A stretch of 57,462 nucleotides of DNA from a bacterium (lineage in GTDB: Bacteria; Lernaellota; Lernaellaia; JACKCT01), in contig JAIOHV010000126.1 of assembly GCA_019912885.1 (NCBI GenBank), positions 1 through 57,462 of the forward strand, in the 5' to 3' direction. The translations under genes and the position numbers were made by a program. Shown piece by piece: positions 41,568 through 51,373 of the stretch (position 1 is its first letter; each line of letters starts with the position of its first letter). Below the pieces are notes generated by a model. That model had not been told where the DNA came from. It searched no databases and saw nothing but the letters and a program-made list of their open reading frames with translations.

Positions 41568-42503
41568 ATGAATTTTTTTCGCCGACGATTTGCCGTTTTC
41601 CTCGCGGCGGCATTTTGCGGACTCGGATTCGCGTGCATGGGGCACGACGCCACGCCGATTTCCGACGACGAGCTTGGCGCCGGCAATCACCGCGTGTCCT
41701 ACCGCCACGACGGACAAACGCGCGAGATGATCGTTCACGTCCCCGCAATTCGGGAGAGCCGCGCGCCGCTCCTGATCGCGCTGCACGGCGGAGGGCAGAA
41801 CGCCGCGCAGATGCAGCGCTACGCGAACCTCGACGCGCTCGCCGACCTCGCCGGGTTCGTCGTCGCCTATCCCGAAGGCACCCGGGCGATGGTCGCCGGC
41901 GACATGCGCGTGTGGAACGCCGGTTTTTGCTGCGGGCGCGCGGATTCGGAGAACGTGGACGACGTCGGCGCGATGCGCACCATCGCCGGCAAACTCGTAT
42001 CCGCCGCGAACATCGACAAGTCGCGCGTGTACGTCACGGGCATCTCCAACGGCGGCATGATGGCCTACAAGATCGCGTGTGACGCGGCGGATCTCGTCGC
42101 GGCGATCGCGCCTGTGGCGGGGTCGATCCCGCGAAGTTGCCAACCCTCCGAACCGGTCTCCGTCATCGCGTTCCACGGGACGGCGGACGAAAATGTGCCG
42201 TACGGGGGCGGCGTGGGCGACGACTCCCTCACGGGCGTCGAAAACGAATCCGTCGACGAGGCGATGAGCCTGTGGCGCGAAGCGGACGGCTGCGACGGCG
42301 CCGCCGAAACGCGCACGATCGGGAACGTGGAGCTTAGCCGCTGGAGCTGCCAGGACGGCCACGAGGTCGCGCGCTACAAGATCCTGGGCGGCGGCCACAC
42401 CTGGCCGGGCGCGAACGCCGCGAACTGGGGGTCGTTCATCGACACCCCAAACGCCGGCCCAAACGCGGTGATGTGGGAGCATCTGTCCGGTCACCATCGT
42501 TGA
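41568..42503 (+). CDS. LpqC/PHB-depolymerase-type esterase lipoprotein
   Basis: A 311-residue alpha/beta hydrolase from ATG 41568 (TGGAGC 7 nt upstream). An N-terminal signal with Cys23 in GFAC predicts a lipoprotein. Family features are LLIALHGGGQNA (oxyanion loop), nucleophile Ser160 in VTGISNGGM, Asp207 in HGTADENVPY, and the terminal GGGHTWPG with catalytic His. The family includes poly(3-hydroxybutyrate) depolymerases, feruloyl and acetylxylan esterases and mycobacterial LpqC. The exact substrate is open. The final WEHLSGHH is typical. Confidence 0.92.
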   Translation: MNFFRRRFAVFLAAAFCGLGFACMGHDATPISDDELGAGNHRVSYRHDGQTREMIVHVPAIRESRAPLLIALHGGGQNAAQMQRYANLDALADLAGFVVAYPEGTRAMVAGDMRVWNAGFCCGRADSENVDDVGAMRTIAGKLVSAANIDKSRVYVTGISNGGMMAYKIACDAADLVAAIAPVAGSIPRSCQPSEPVSVIAFHGTADENVPYGGGVGDDSLTGVENESVDEAMSLWREADGCDGAAETRTIGNVELSRWSCQDGHEVARYKILGGGHTWPGANAANWGSFIDTPNAGPNAVMWEHLSGHHR

Positions 42504-42628
42504 GACGCCGCGCGGCGGGTCGCCAAAAAGCGCCGCCCACCCTTGAGTTTCTTTAGAAATTCGCGATGATTCGCCGTCCCCCATCGCCGGTACGACGGAG
42601 CCGACGCGACCGGCGCGATTGACGAGAC

Positions 42629-43825
42629 ATGCCAAAACACTCGCGCGCCTCGACGACGCTCTTCAAACGGATCGACCACTATGTGGGATTGCCGATCTGC
42701 GTCGCGTTGTCTCTTGTCGCCGGCGCCGCACGCCTCGTTTTCGGCAAGCCGAAGCCCGTGCGCCCGCCGCGCCGCGTTCTCGTGATCAAGTTCTTCGGCC
42801 TCGGCAGCATCGGTTATTCCACGGTCGTTGCGAACGATCTCAAGCGCGAATTCCCCGGCGTTCGCGTCGAGCTTCTCACCTTCGGCGAAAACCGGGGTTT
42901 TGCCACGTTTCTCGAAGCGTTCGACGATATCCGCGTCATCCGCCGATCGGGTGCGATCGCGTTCGCGTGGGACACCGCGCGGACGATGCTCGCCAACCTG
43001 TCGCGCCCCTACGACGTGTGCATCGACCTCGAATACTTCTCGAAATACACGGCGATGCACACCGCCTTCACGCGCGCGCCCGTCCGCATCGGCTTTTACA
43101 TGCGCTGCCTCTGGCGGCGCTTCATCTACACGGACCACGCGTACTTCAACACCGCCAAACACATACGGCGCATCTACGGGATGACGGCGGAATTGGCCGG
43201 CGTATCCGCGTCGGCCGAGACACCCGTGCGCATCGCGATGCCGGCGGATCTTGTCGCCGCGGCGGAAAGGAAGTTGCGGGGGGCCGGATGGCTCGAGGGC
43301 GCGCGCCTCGTGGGCTTGAACATCAACGCGAGCGATCTGGCGCTTGGCCGCCGCTGGGAACCGGAGCGTTTCGCGCGGGTCGCCGCCGCGGTCGCCGAGC
43401 GGGGTTTTTGCGTCGGCCTGACGGGCGCGCCGGGCGAGCACGACTACGTGGAGCGATGCCGCGAGATGATTCCCGAACCCGCGCGCTCGCGCTGCCTGAA
43501 CCTGGCGGGCGTGTTGACGATCCGCGAGTTCGTCGCTTTCCTTTCGCTCGTGGACCTTTTCATCACGAGCGACTCGGGGCCGATGATCTTCGCGATCCTC
43601 GCCGACGCCCCGTCGGTTTCGCTGTGGGGCCCGGGCGATCCGGCGATGTTCGGCGGGGACGAGATGCGTCACACGCATGTGTACTCCGCGTTCCCGTGTT
43701 CGCCGTGCATGTACATCCCGACGACGGACGCGGGCAAATTCTGCAACCAGACCTTTCCGTGCATGGCGGCGATCCAGGTCGAGGACGTTCGCGACGCGGT
43801 GTTGCGCCGCCTGGAGGCGGCATGA
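42629..43825 (+). CDS. Glycosyltransferase family 9 (heptosyltransferase-like) protein
   Basis: A 398-residue GT9 enzyme. The first Rossmann domain begins RRVLVIKFFGLGSIGYSTVV, and the second contains VGLNINASD. The donor-site LFITSDSGPMIFAILADAPSVSLWGPGDP block is typical of ADP-heptose and related transferases. A hydrophobic N-terminal segment (about 18-37) may bind the membrane. A cysteine-rich C-terminus (CSPCMYIP, CNQTFPCM) is common in GT9. It probably adds a sugar to lipopolysaccharide or another envelope glycan. It overlaps the methyltransferase gene by 4 bp. Confidence 0.9.
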   Translation: MPKHSRASTTLFKRIDHYVGLPICVALSLVAGAARLVFGKPKPVRPPRRVLVIKFFGLGSIGYSTVVANDLKREFPGVRVELLTFGENRGFATFLEAFDDIRVIRRSGAIAFAWDTARTMLANLSRPYDVCIDLEYFSKYTAMHTAFTRAPVRIGFYMRCLWRRFIYTDHAYFNTAKHIRRIYGMTAELAGVSASAETPVRIAMPADLVAAAERKLRGAGWLEGARLVGLNINASDLALGRRWEPERFARVAAAVAERGFCVGLTGAPGEHDYVERCREMIPEPARSRCLNLAGVLTIREFVAFLSLVDLFITSDSGPMIFAILADAPSVSLWGPGDPAMFGGDEMRHTHVYSAFPCSPCMYIPTTDAGKFCNQTFPCMAAIQVEDVRDAVLRRLEAA

Positions 43826-44682
43826 CGGCGGCGTGCCCGGCGTGCGGCACGGCGGCGCTGACGCCGGCGTTTGAGCATCGCGGCGCGAAATTTCTGCGCT
43901 GCGCGGGTTGCGGATCGCTCATCCAGGCCCCGGGCGACGGCGCCGTCACGGACGAATATTACGACAGGAACTACCACGCGGCGCGCGGCCACGGCGGCGC
44001 GGGTGTGGGTATCGACTCCGCCAAACGCGAAACCTTCACGCGCTATCTTCGAAAGCTCCTCGCCGGAGCGCCCGCGGCGGGCAAGCGTTATTTCGAGGTC
44101 GGCTGCGGCACCGGTGACGCCACCGCCGCCGCCGCCGCGCTCGGATTCGAGGCGATCGGAATGGACATCGCGCCGTCGGCGATCGCAACGGCCAGGGAAC
44201 GCTTTCCGGGCGTGACTTACCTGGTCGGCTCCGCGTCGGACTACGATGCACCCGACGATCGCTTCGATGTGATCGCGCTTTTTGACATGATCGAGCACGT
44301 CCCGGACGCGCATGCGCTTTTGGGGAACCTGGCGCGCATGCTCGCGCCGGGCGGATCTTTGCTCGTCGTCACGCCGGACGCGGCATCGTTTTCCGCACGC
44401 ATGCTCGGCTCGCGCTGGTTTCACACGATGAAAGAGCACGTGCTGATCTATTCGCTCGCCGGCCTTGACGCGGTCGCCGCCACGGCGGGTCTGAAACGCA
44501 TCGAGGGCGGATTCGCCTGGAAGTGGATCAATCTCGAAATGCTCGCGCGGCACGCGACCGAGCACGCCCACATCCTCGGCGGACGTGCCATCAGCCGCAC
44601 GCTTTTTGCGATCCCGGCCGGCGTTCGCGCGCGCGTCTTCCCGTTCAACATCGGCGAGTTTTTTGCCGTCTACCGAAAATAG
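43822..44682 (+). CDS. Class I SAM-dependent methyltransferase with N-terminal zinc ribbon
   Basis: A 286-residue protein from ATG 43822 (ATGA overlap with GT9). Cys5, Cys8, Cys27 and Cys30 (CPACG and CAGCG) form a putative zinc ribbon. The Rossmann methyltransferase follows: motif I YFEVGCGTGDATAA, IGMDIAPSAI, DVIALFDMIEHVPD and PGGSLLVVTPD. This architecture is common in sugar and polyketide C-methyltransferases and in glycan-cluster methyltransferases of unknown substrate. The context suggests methylation of a sugar in the envelope glycan made by this cluster. Confidence 0.9.
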   Translation: MTAACPACGTAALTPAFEHRGAKFLRCAGCGSLIQAPGDGAVTDEYYDRNYHAARGHGGAGVGIDSAKRETFTRYLRKLLAGAPAAGKRYFEVGCGTGDATAAAAALGFEAIGMDIAPSAIATARERFPGVTYLVGSASDYDAPDDRFDVIALFDMIEHVPDAHALLGNLARMLAPGGSLLVVTPDAASFSARMLGSRWFHTMKEHVLIYSLAGLDAVAATAGLKRIEGGFAWKWINLEMLARHATEHAHILGGRAISRTLFAIPAGVRARVFPFNIGEFFAVYRK

Positions 44683-46255
44683 CCTCGCACCCGCGCGCCC
44701 GGCGCTTGTCGCGGCGATCATCGGCGCGGCGCTCTACATTCCGGCGGCGCTGCGTTACGGCGACGTTTTTCCCGACAGCTCGGCGTATCTCGACATCGGA
44801 CGGGAGCTCTTTCGTAGTGGGCGATTCGTCGTCAAGATCAACCTCACCGCCTTGTGGACAGGCGCCGAATCGCCCGCACTGTCGTATTACAACCCGCTGT
44901 TTTGCGTCTGGGTCGGACTGTGGTGGAAGATATTCGGCGCGGTCGGGCCGACCATCGTCTTCACGAATGGCTTGTTCGCCGCCGCCAACGGCCTTTTGAC
45001 GTTTGTCTTCGCCGCGCGCCTTTTTTCCCGCCGCGCGGCGTGGATCGCGATGATCCTTTTCCTCACGATGTCCGTCACGCTTCGGAATATGCTCTTTCTC
45101 GCGACGGAACAGCCGGGGCTGACGTCGTTTCTGGCTGCCGTCGCGCTATTGGTATCGCCAAACCGGAAAAACGCGCACCTGCTCGGCGCGGGGCTCGTGT
45201 TGTTTCTCGGATTTCTTACGCAGGTGTCGAGTCTCGCCAACAGCCTGATGCTGCTCGCGGGATTCGCGGCGACTGCCGCGTTTCGCGAGCGCCGCTTTCT
45301 GCCCGCCGCCGCGCCGCTTGCCGCGTTCTTCGGATTTTTCCTCGTCTACCAGTTCGCCTGCGCGGCCACGACCGGCCACCTCTACCCCTATTACCCCACC
45401 GGCGCGCAGGCCTGGAGCATCAGCGAGCGGTTCGGCCCGGTCCACTACGCCGACGCCTTTCCCGTGATTCGCGGCGAGGCGATGGAATGGCCGATGCGCC
45501 TGGCGTTGACCGTGCGTTTCATCGGAGAAAAAGCCGATCAATACGTCGGCCAGGCGCTCGATCTTTTCCTGTTGTTCGCGGCCCTGATTCCCGTCGCCGC
45601 CGCGGCGACGCTCAAACGCCGGAGATGGGATGCCGCGTTGCTTCTGGTCGCGCCGGCTGTCGCAAACATCGTGCTCATCCTTCTGATTTACTATTGGCTC
45701 GATTTCATCGAGATCCTCCGTTACGCGGTTTTCCCCGCCGCGCTGCTTGTCCCCGTCGCGGCGGACGCGGCAGTCGCCACTTATGACGCGATGCGCGCGC
45801 GGGAGCGCACACGCACCGCCGCCGCGAGCGCCGCCGTTTTTTCCGTGATGCTGCTCGGGACGCACCTCATTCTCACCGACGCCGGAATCCTGCTGCGGCC
45901 AGGGCGCGAGACGGAGTCGAACCTGCGCCGCGAGACGCGCCGTTCGCTCGCGTACGTGCGGGAACAATCGAGCCCGGCCGACGTGATCGCCGTTGAGCCG
46001 AACAGCGACCAGATCGCGCTGTCGTTCTACCTCGATCGCCCCGTCGTCGCGCTGCCGAACGCGCGCAGCTCGACCCGCGAAAATCATCTCGCCTTCCGCC
46101 GTATCTTCCATCCCGCGTTCGTCATGTTCCGTGACGAGTCGCTCGGGCGCGCGTGGCACTACAAGAACCACTATTCATTGCACCTTCGCGCGGCCGGATG
46201 CGGCCCGGACGAGAATTGGCAAAGTGACATCATCGAGGTGTGGCGATGCGGGTGA
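44663..46255 (+). CDS. Large polytopic membrane protein, GT39/ArnT-like glycosyltransferase candidate
   Basis: About 530 residues if started at TTG 44663, which overlaps the methyltransferase by 20 bp. The frame is open from 44585, so the exact start is uncertain. About ten to twelve TM segments are visible, with an early periplasmic loop carrying DSSAYLDIGREL after YGDVFP. That resembles the catalytic Asp loop of GT-C enzymes (GT39, GT83). A periplasmic C-terminal domain contains an ADVIAVEPNSDQIALSFY segment. It probably transfers a polyprenyl-linked sugar. It is followed immediately by another membrane protein. Confidence 0.75.
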   Translation: MPSTENSLAPARPALVAAIIGAALYIPAALRYGDVFPDSSAYLDIGRELFRSGRFVVKINLTALWTGAESPALSYYNPLFCVWVGLWWKIFGAVGPTIVFTNGLFAAANGLLTFVFAARLFSRRAAWIAMILFLTMSVTLRNMLFLATEQPGLTSFLAAVALLVSPNRKNAHLLGAGLVLFLGFLTQVSSLANSLMLLAGFAATAAFRERRFLPAAAPLAAFFGFFLVYQFACAATTGHLYPYYPTGAQAWSISERFGPVHYADAFPVIRGEAMEWPMRLALTVRFIGEKADQYVGQALDLFLLFAALIPVAAAATLKRRRWDAALLLVAPAVANIVLILLIYYWLDFIEILRYAVFPAALLVPVAADAAVATYDAMRARERTRTAAASAAVFSVMLLGTHLILTDAGILLRPGRETESNLRRETRRSLAYVREQSSPADVIAVEPNSDQIALSFYLDRPVVALPNARSSTRENHLAFRRIFHPAFVMFRDESLGRAWHYKNHYSLHLRAAGCGPDENWQSDIIEVWRCG

Positions 46256-47739
46256 TCGTCGACCTGCTTGCGCGCGCCGGCCGTTTTCTGTTCGACGGCC
46301 CGCGGCGGCTCTCGACGCTCCTCGTCGTAACCGTCATCTGCACGCCGCTGCTCTTGTTGTATCGGACGATCGAGACCGGCGAAACGCCGCTCTGGGCGTC
46401 GCGCGCGCACAACATCGCTGGTCATATCCTCTCCGGCGCGGGGGTCGTGGAAACGATCGAACCGGCCGCGGCGCGACGCACACTTTCGCCGCTTGTCGAG
46501 CCGGGACCCGCCGCGCTTGCGTGGGGATTCGCTTCCCGCGCGATACCGCCGGCTTTCGTTTCCGTTCTCGCCGGCTCGGCGGCGTTGTTGGCGATCGTTT
46601 TCATCGCGTGGCGCGCCGCGCCCGTCGCATGGTTTTTCGCCTTCACCGCGTCCGTCTTGCATCCGGCGATCGGCGACGACCTGATGGAAAAGCCCGCGTC
46701 CGCGCTCGCGCTCGCCTGCTGGATCGCGGCGACGATATTCGCGTCCGGCGGCGGCGGACGTGCCCGCAGGGCCGGCGCGGAGATTCTCGCCGCGCTGGCC
46801 GCGACCGCGTCGATCGCCTTTGCGCCACATGCCATCGCGGCGGCGTGGCCGCGCCGCGAAGGTGATTTGCACCGCGCATTTTTCATCATTCCGGCGCTCG
46901 TTGTCGGCGCGCTCGCGGCCGGCGTCGCCTTCGCGGGCGTCGGCGACGTGCTGGCCGAACGCCTTGGGCTCGGCGGCATCGGCGCGCGGCGCGTCGTGTA
47001 TGTCTTCCCCGCATACTGGAAAGAAATCGCCGCGGATCCCTGGCTGTATCTCTTCGGCTTCCTCGCCGTGCACGGATACCGTGCGCGTGCGCACTCGGGC
47101 GCGCCGGGCGCCGTGGGCATGTTATTCATCTTCGGCATCGCGAGCTTTTTCGCCGTGCCCGCGATTCAGCTTGCGCAGGCCTCGCCGAAACTGAGCGGGC
47201 TTGGCGTGCCCGCGTATCTGTTTTTTCTTCCTGTCGCGGCCTTTGGATTCGTGCGTCTTGCGGATGAGTTGTCCGCGGGCGACGCGCGATGGCGCGACGC
47301 GATCCGGGGCGGCGCGGCGATCGCCCTTCTTTACATCGTCACCACCGCGGCGCTGCAAAACATCATGATCCGGCTCGCGCGATCCGAGGCGCCCTCGACG
47401 TCCGCGATTCACGACCGCGCCGCGATGCGCAAGGCGCGGCGCGCGCTGCCGCCGGAAAGGTGGATTCTCGCCCCGGGTTTCGACGATGCGGTGTTCGGCG
47501 TGGAGCGCGTCGTCGTCGATCGTGTCCCGCGCGTCAAGGACGCCGTCGCTATCCTCTCCGCGCGCGACGATATCGATCTTGGCGGCGTGCTCGAGCGGCG
47601 AGACGCGGTTGGCGACGCGGCGGGCGTTTGCGAGGCGATCGGTGACGGATACCGCCTTTGCCCGCCGGCGTTTTTCCTATCCGCGCACGAGCCAGGTGAA
47701 GCGTTCGTTTTCCCCAGCGGCGCGGAATCCGGCCTCTAG
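46246..47739 (+). CDS. Polytopic membrane protein of unknown function (glycan-cluster associated)
   Basis: A 497-residue protein from ATG 46246 (GAGG 7 nt upstream); its start lies within the last ten bases of the previous gene. Around ten hydrophobic segments are separated by short loops, with a periplasmic C-terminal domain of about 120 residues (PPERWILAPGFDDAVFGVERVVV). The overall shape resembles GT-C-type glycosyltransferases, but I do not see a convincing DxD/ExD loop at the N-terminus. Its last 63 bp overlap the convergent gene on the other strand. Confidence 0.65.
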   Translation: MRVIVDLLARAGRFLFDGPRRLSTLLVVTVICTPLLLLYRTIETGETPLWASRAHNIAGHILSGAGVVETIEPAAARRTLSPLVEPGPAALAWGFASRAIPPAFVSVLAGSAALLAIVFIAWRAAPVAWFFAFTASVLHPAIGDDLMEKPASALALACWIAATIFASGGGGRARRAGAEILAALAATASIAFAPHAIAAAWPRREGDLHRAFFIIPALVVGALAAGVAFAGVGDVLAERLGLGGIGARRVVYVFPAYWKEIAADPWLYLFGFLAVHGYRARAHSGAPGAVGMLFIFGIASFFAVPAIQLAQASPKLSGLGVPAYLFFLPVAAFGFVRLADELSAGDARWRDAIRGGAAIALLYIVTTAALQNIMIRLARSEAPSTSAIHDRAAMRKARRALPPERWILAPGFDDAVFGVERVVVDRVPRVKDAVAILSARDDIDLGGVLERRDAVGDAAGVCEAIGDGYRLCPPAFFLSAHEPGEAFVFPSGAESGL

Positions 47740-49275
47740 GACGGCTTTCCGGACAGCGGGATCGTTGTAGCGCGCGTCCGAGTCGAAAACGCGATCGAGA
47801 AGGATGGCGCGCGGCTGGTGAACCGAAAGGAATTGCCCGACCGCGCGCGGCGTGGCCTGATGGTCGATCGGAAGCGTGATGACCGGGCGTCCGAACCGGC
47901 ATGCGGCGACAATAAAGTTCGTCGCGAACGGCTCCCCCGCCGGCAGGTCACGCTCGATCCACGCGGCCGGATCGTCATACAGCGTCCGTCGCGCGTCCTC
48001 GGTCCCGATCGCGGACCGGTCGTCGCGCAGCCTTTCGAAAGAGAGCGTGCCGCCGGCGATTGCGATCGCGACGGCCACGCCCGCCGCGACCGTCGGCGCA
48101 AACCGCGTTCCGCGCGCGGAACGCGACAGCGCGCGAATCAATCCGAACGCCGCGGCGGGCCACAACAGCGCCGACGAGACGAGCGCGTAGCGTTCCGCCT
48201 CGATGCCGGGCATGAAATAGAACGTCAGCGCGAAAAGCAGCACCGATCCGACGCCGCCGGCGACGAGCGTCCACACGATCGCGCGTTCCCGCCGCGTGCG
48301 CGCGACGCCCGCGCCGAAAAGGGCGAGCACGAGCACCGCGAACCCGACGACGCGAAACATCGACCCGAGGTGATCGAGGCTGTGGTGCGTCAACATTCGC
48401 GCCAGAATGCCGCCCGAGATATCGCCGCCAAACGTGAGCGACGGCTCGATCGCCCGATACCCCGCGCCGCCGAAATCGCGTGTCAGGCGCAACGTGCGCG
48501 CCTCCCGGCCGTATGCCGGATACGCCGCGCCGATCGACGCGAACGACGCGATCTGCACAAGCGCGAAAACGCCGAGCGTCACGATCGCGGTCTTGATCAC
48601 GGCGACAAGCGGCACGCCGTCGGTTTCGTGCGCGGTGTCGGATCGGCGTGGCGTAAGCGCGGCCAGGCACGCGCCGGCCAGCAACGGCAGGATGGTCAGC
48701 GCGTTCGCCGCGCGCACCAGCACGCTCGCCCCGAGGATGACGCCCGCCGTGAACGGGCGCGGCTTTTCGCGAACCATCAGATGGACGCCCGCGAAAATCG
48801 CGAGCAGGCCCATCGGCTCGACGAGCGGCGTCGCGATCACCCCGGCCATCGCGGGCGACGCCGCGACCGCCGCCGCGACCGCCGCGGCGACGAGTGGCCC
48901 GGAAAGCGCGCGAGCGGCAAGAAAAACGAGGCCGATCAACGCCGAAGCGCACAGGCCGTTCAGCCCGATCGCTCCCCGGATGCGCGCGTCGTCCGGTATC
49001 GCCGCGAGCGCCAGCGGATAAACCGGCTGCTGGTAAAACCAAGCCGGCCGCGTGGGACCGATCCACGACTGGTAGGAATTGTAGGAGACGACAAGTCCGT
49101 CACCCGCCGCGATGTGCCGGGCGATGTCCTGATACACGCACGCATCCGGCGAGAGTTTCCCAATCGGAGCGGCGACGAAGGCGACGCAAAATGGAAAGAC
49201 AAGCGCCGCGACGAAAAGCGCCGTCGCGATACGCCTCACGGCCGGCACGGGCGCTGTGCCATGGTCTTCGATCAT
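47677..49275 (-). CDS. Polytopic membrane protein, GT39-like glycosyltransferase candidate
   Basis: A 532-residue protein with about twelve TM segments. The first periplasmic loop contains SPDACVYQDIARHI, an acidic motif typical of GT-C enzymes, followed by AAGDGLVVSYNSY. A C-terminal periplasmic domain (about 420-532) includes FGRPVITLPIDH. Its layout parallels the two membrane proteins on the other strand, so they are probably distant paralogues in glycan assembly. It is separated by only 27 bp from the oligoendopeptidase gene upstream on the same strand. Confidence 0.75.
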   Translation of the reverse strand: MIEDHGTAPVPAVRRIATALFVAALVFPFCVAFVAAPIGKLSPDACVYQDIARHIAAGDGLVVSYNSYQSWIGPTRPAWFYQQPVYPLALAAIPDDARIRGAIGLNGLCASALIGLVFLAARALSGPLVAAAVAAAVAASPAMAGVIATPLVEPMGLLAIFAGVHLMVREKPRPFTAGVILGASVLVRAANALTILPLLAGACLAALTPRRSDTAHETDGVPLVAVIKTAIVTLGVFALVQIASFASIGAAYPAYGREARTLRLTRDFGGAGYRAIEPSLTFGGDISGGILARMLTHHSLDHLGSMFRVVGFAVLVLALFGAGVARTRRERAIVWTLVAGGVGSVLLFALTFYFMPGIEAERYALVSSALLWPAAAFGLIRALSRSARGTRFAPTVAAGVAVAIAIAGGTLSFERLRDDRSAIGTEDARRTLYDDPAAWIERDLPAGEPFATNFIVAACRFGRPVITLPIDHQATPRAVGQFLSVHQPRAILLDRVFDSDARYNDPAVRKAVLEAGFRAAGENERFTWLVRG

Positions 49276-49302
49276 GCGTTCGATGGGCGCGCGGGCGGCC
49301 GT

Positions 49303-51171
49303 TTATTTCCCCTGCTTGTCGAGAATCTTCTCCAGCTCGTCCATGTAGCGATTCGCGCGGTCCATCAGCGCGGCGTAGGCGTCGGGTTTGGTCATGTCCA
49401 CGCCCGCGTCTTTCAGCAGCGAGACGGGGTCTTTCGATCCGCCCGAACGCAACAGCGCCGCGTAGCGTTCGAGCGCGCCGGGCTCGCCGTCGATGACTTT
49501 CTGCGACAGCGCGCTCGCGGCGGCGACGGAGGTCGAATACTGGAACACGTAATAGTTGTAGTAGAAATGCGGAATGTAGGACCACTCCGACTCGTAGAAC
49601 TGCGGCACCTTGCACACGCCGTCCGCGTCGCCGTAGTAGCGGCGCACAAGGTCGATGTACATCTTCGAAAGCGTCTCGCCGGTGAGCGCCTCGCCCTTTT
49701 CGACCGCTTCGTGGACCAGCAATTCGTACTCCGCGAACTGGATCTGCCGGAAGAACGTGCCCTTGATCGTGCCGTCGAGGAAGTTGCCGAGCAGGTACAC
49801 GCGCTCGTCGTCGGACTGCACCTTCTTCAGCATGTAGTCGTTCAACAGATTCTCGTTGAACGTGGACGCCACCTCCGCGACGAACGTCGAATAGTCCGCG
49901 GTCGCGATCGGCTGCGTTTCGTTGGAGTTCCACGAGTGCAGCGCGTGGCCGAGCTCATGCGCGAGCGTGAGCACGTCCGAATATTCGTCGTTGTAATTCA
50001 TCAGCACGTAGGGATGCACGCCATACGCCCAGCCCGACGAATACGCGCCGGACCGCTTGCCCTCGGTCGGATACACGTCGATCCACCGCTCGGCGAGCGA
50101 TCGCCGGATCAGCGCGACGTATTCCTCGCCCATTGGCGAAAGCGACTCGGGCAGCACGCGCGCCGCCTCGGCCCAGTCCATCTCGATCTTCGATTCGGCG
50201 ACAAACGGCACATAGAGATCCTGATATTCCAGCACCGGCAGCCCGAGCGCCCGTCGCTTGAGGTTCAGGTAGCGATGGAACGTCGGCAGATGCTGGTTCG
50301 CCGCCGCGATGAGGCTGCGGTAGATCGCCGGGTCGATGTCGTCGTAGTCGAGCGACGCGGCAAGCGTGCTTTCGTATCCGCGCATCTCCGCGTAGAAACG
50401 GTGAACCTTGAGCTGCGTGTAGAGCATCTCGCCGATCGTCTGCTCGAACTTCTTGAACTGCGCGAAAAACGACTCGGCCAGGCGGTCGCGGTCGGCCTCC
50501 AGAGGCGCGCGGCGATATTTGCCGTAATTCGCGTCCGTCAGCTTCACGTTCGTTCCGTCCGCGAGCGCGATCGTCTCGCGCGGCAGGTCCGCGTTCTCGA
50601 AGATCGAATACAGGCTCGACCCCGCGCGCGCCACGTCCGACGCCGCGGCGAGGATGCGCTCCTCCGCCGGCGAGAGGATGTGCTTCTTGCGGCGCAGCGT
50701 CTCGCGGATCGGCCGCTCGTAGACCGCAAGACCCGGCTCGCTCGCGAAATACGCCTCGATCGTCGCCTCGGGAATGGCGACGAGCTCCGGATCGAGGTAC
50801 GCCGACGCTTCCGCGAATCGCGAGCGCGCCTGGCTGACCTCGCTTTGCAGCGCCTTGTTGGCCTGCACGCGAGTATCCTGATCGGACAATCGCCCGGCAT
50901 AAGATTCCAGCCGGCGGATGCGTTCCTCAAGCTCCCAATAGTGATCGAGCGACGCCCTGAGCGTTTGCGCGGACTCGCCAAGCCGTCCCTTCCATTTCGC
51001 GATGTCCTTCGCGTCCTTCACGAACGCGTCCTTGGCGGCGTTGAAGTCGGCGACATCCGCGTAAAGCGCGGCCAGATCCCATTGGTGTTCGAGCGCGACC
51101 ATCGATCTCTCCTTCAGTTGCCCGCCCTGCGCGACGGCGGCCAGGGCGACGGCGATGAGCACGGAACGCAT
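49303..51171 (-). CDS. Oligoendopeptidase F-type M3 metallopeptidase, predicted exported
   Basis: A 622-residue zinc peptidase. The HELGH motif (His405, Glu406, His409) with the downstream ligand Glu434 in FVAEVASTFNE defines the M3B family. MNYNDEYSDVLTLAHELGH and YNYYVFQYSTSVAAA (C-terminal) are typical PepF blocks. Length matches the family. The first about 18 residues (MRSVLIAVALAAVAQGG) look like a signal peptide, unlike the usual cytoplasmic PepF, suggesting periplasmic peptide breakdown. The ATG at 51171 has GGAGGAACC upstream. Confidence 0.93.
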   Translation of the reverse strand: MRSVLIAVALAAVAQGGQLKERSMVALEHQWDLAALYADVADFNAAKDAFVKDAKDIAKWKGRLGESAQTLRASLDHYWELEERIRRLESYAGRLSDQDTRVQANKALQSEVSQARSRFAEASAYLDPELVAIPEATIEAYFASEPGLAVYERPIRETLRRKKHILSPAEERILAAASDVARAGSSLYSIFENADLPRETIALADGTNVKLTDANYGKYRRAPLEADRDRLAESFFAQFKKFEQTIGEMLYTQLKVHRFYAEMRGYESTLAASLDYDDIDPAIYRSLIAAANQHLPTFHRYLNLKRRALGLPVLEYQDLYVPFVAESKIEMDWAEAARVLPESLSPMGEEYVALIRRSLAERWIDVYPTEGKRSGAYSSGWAYGVHPYVLMNYNDEYSDVLTLAHELGHALHSWNSNETQPIATADYSTFVAEVASTFNENLLNDYMLKKVQSDDERVYLLGNFLDGTIKGTFFRQIQFAEYELLVHEAVEKGEALTGETLSKMYIDLVRRYYGDADGVCKVPQFYESEWSYIPHFYYNYYVFQYSTSVAAASALSQKVIDGEPGALERYAALLRSGGSKDPVSLLKDAGVDMTKPDAYAALMDRANRYMDELEKILDKQGK

Positions 51172-51373
51172 GGTTCCTCCTCACGTCGCGACGCGCCATG
51201 CGCCGCGCAAAAAGGCCCGGAGGCGGAAAGAGCGGACGTTAACCGGAAGCGGCAGGCGGCGACAATCCCCCGTGCGGGCCGCCGGTTCGTAAGCATGACC
51301 ACAGACCAAATCGCGGCATAGACCGAAAAAGCGCGGCATCGTGTTTCCACGCTGAACGATAGTCCGAACGCGG

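Noticed and set aside
42619-43821. Alternative long frame fused to the methyltransferase
   Set aside because: The frame upstream of 43822 overlaps the GT9 gene in another phase and is Arg-rich. The ATGA junction at 43822 gives a natural start.
47818-51321. 1167-codon plus-strand open frame
   Set aside because: It lies wholly opposite the membrane-protein and oligoendopeptidase F genes. The Arg-rich translation is typical of antisense shadow, while the minus-strand proteins carry clear motifs (HELGH).
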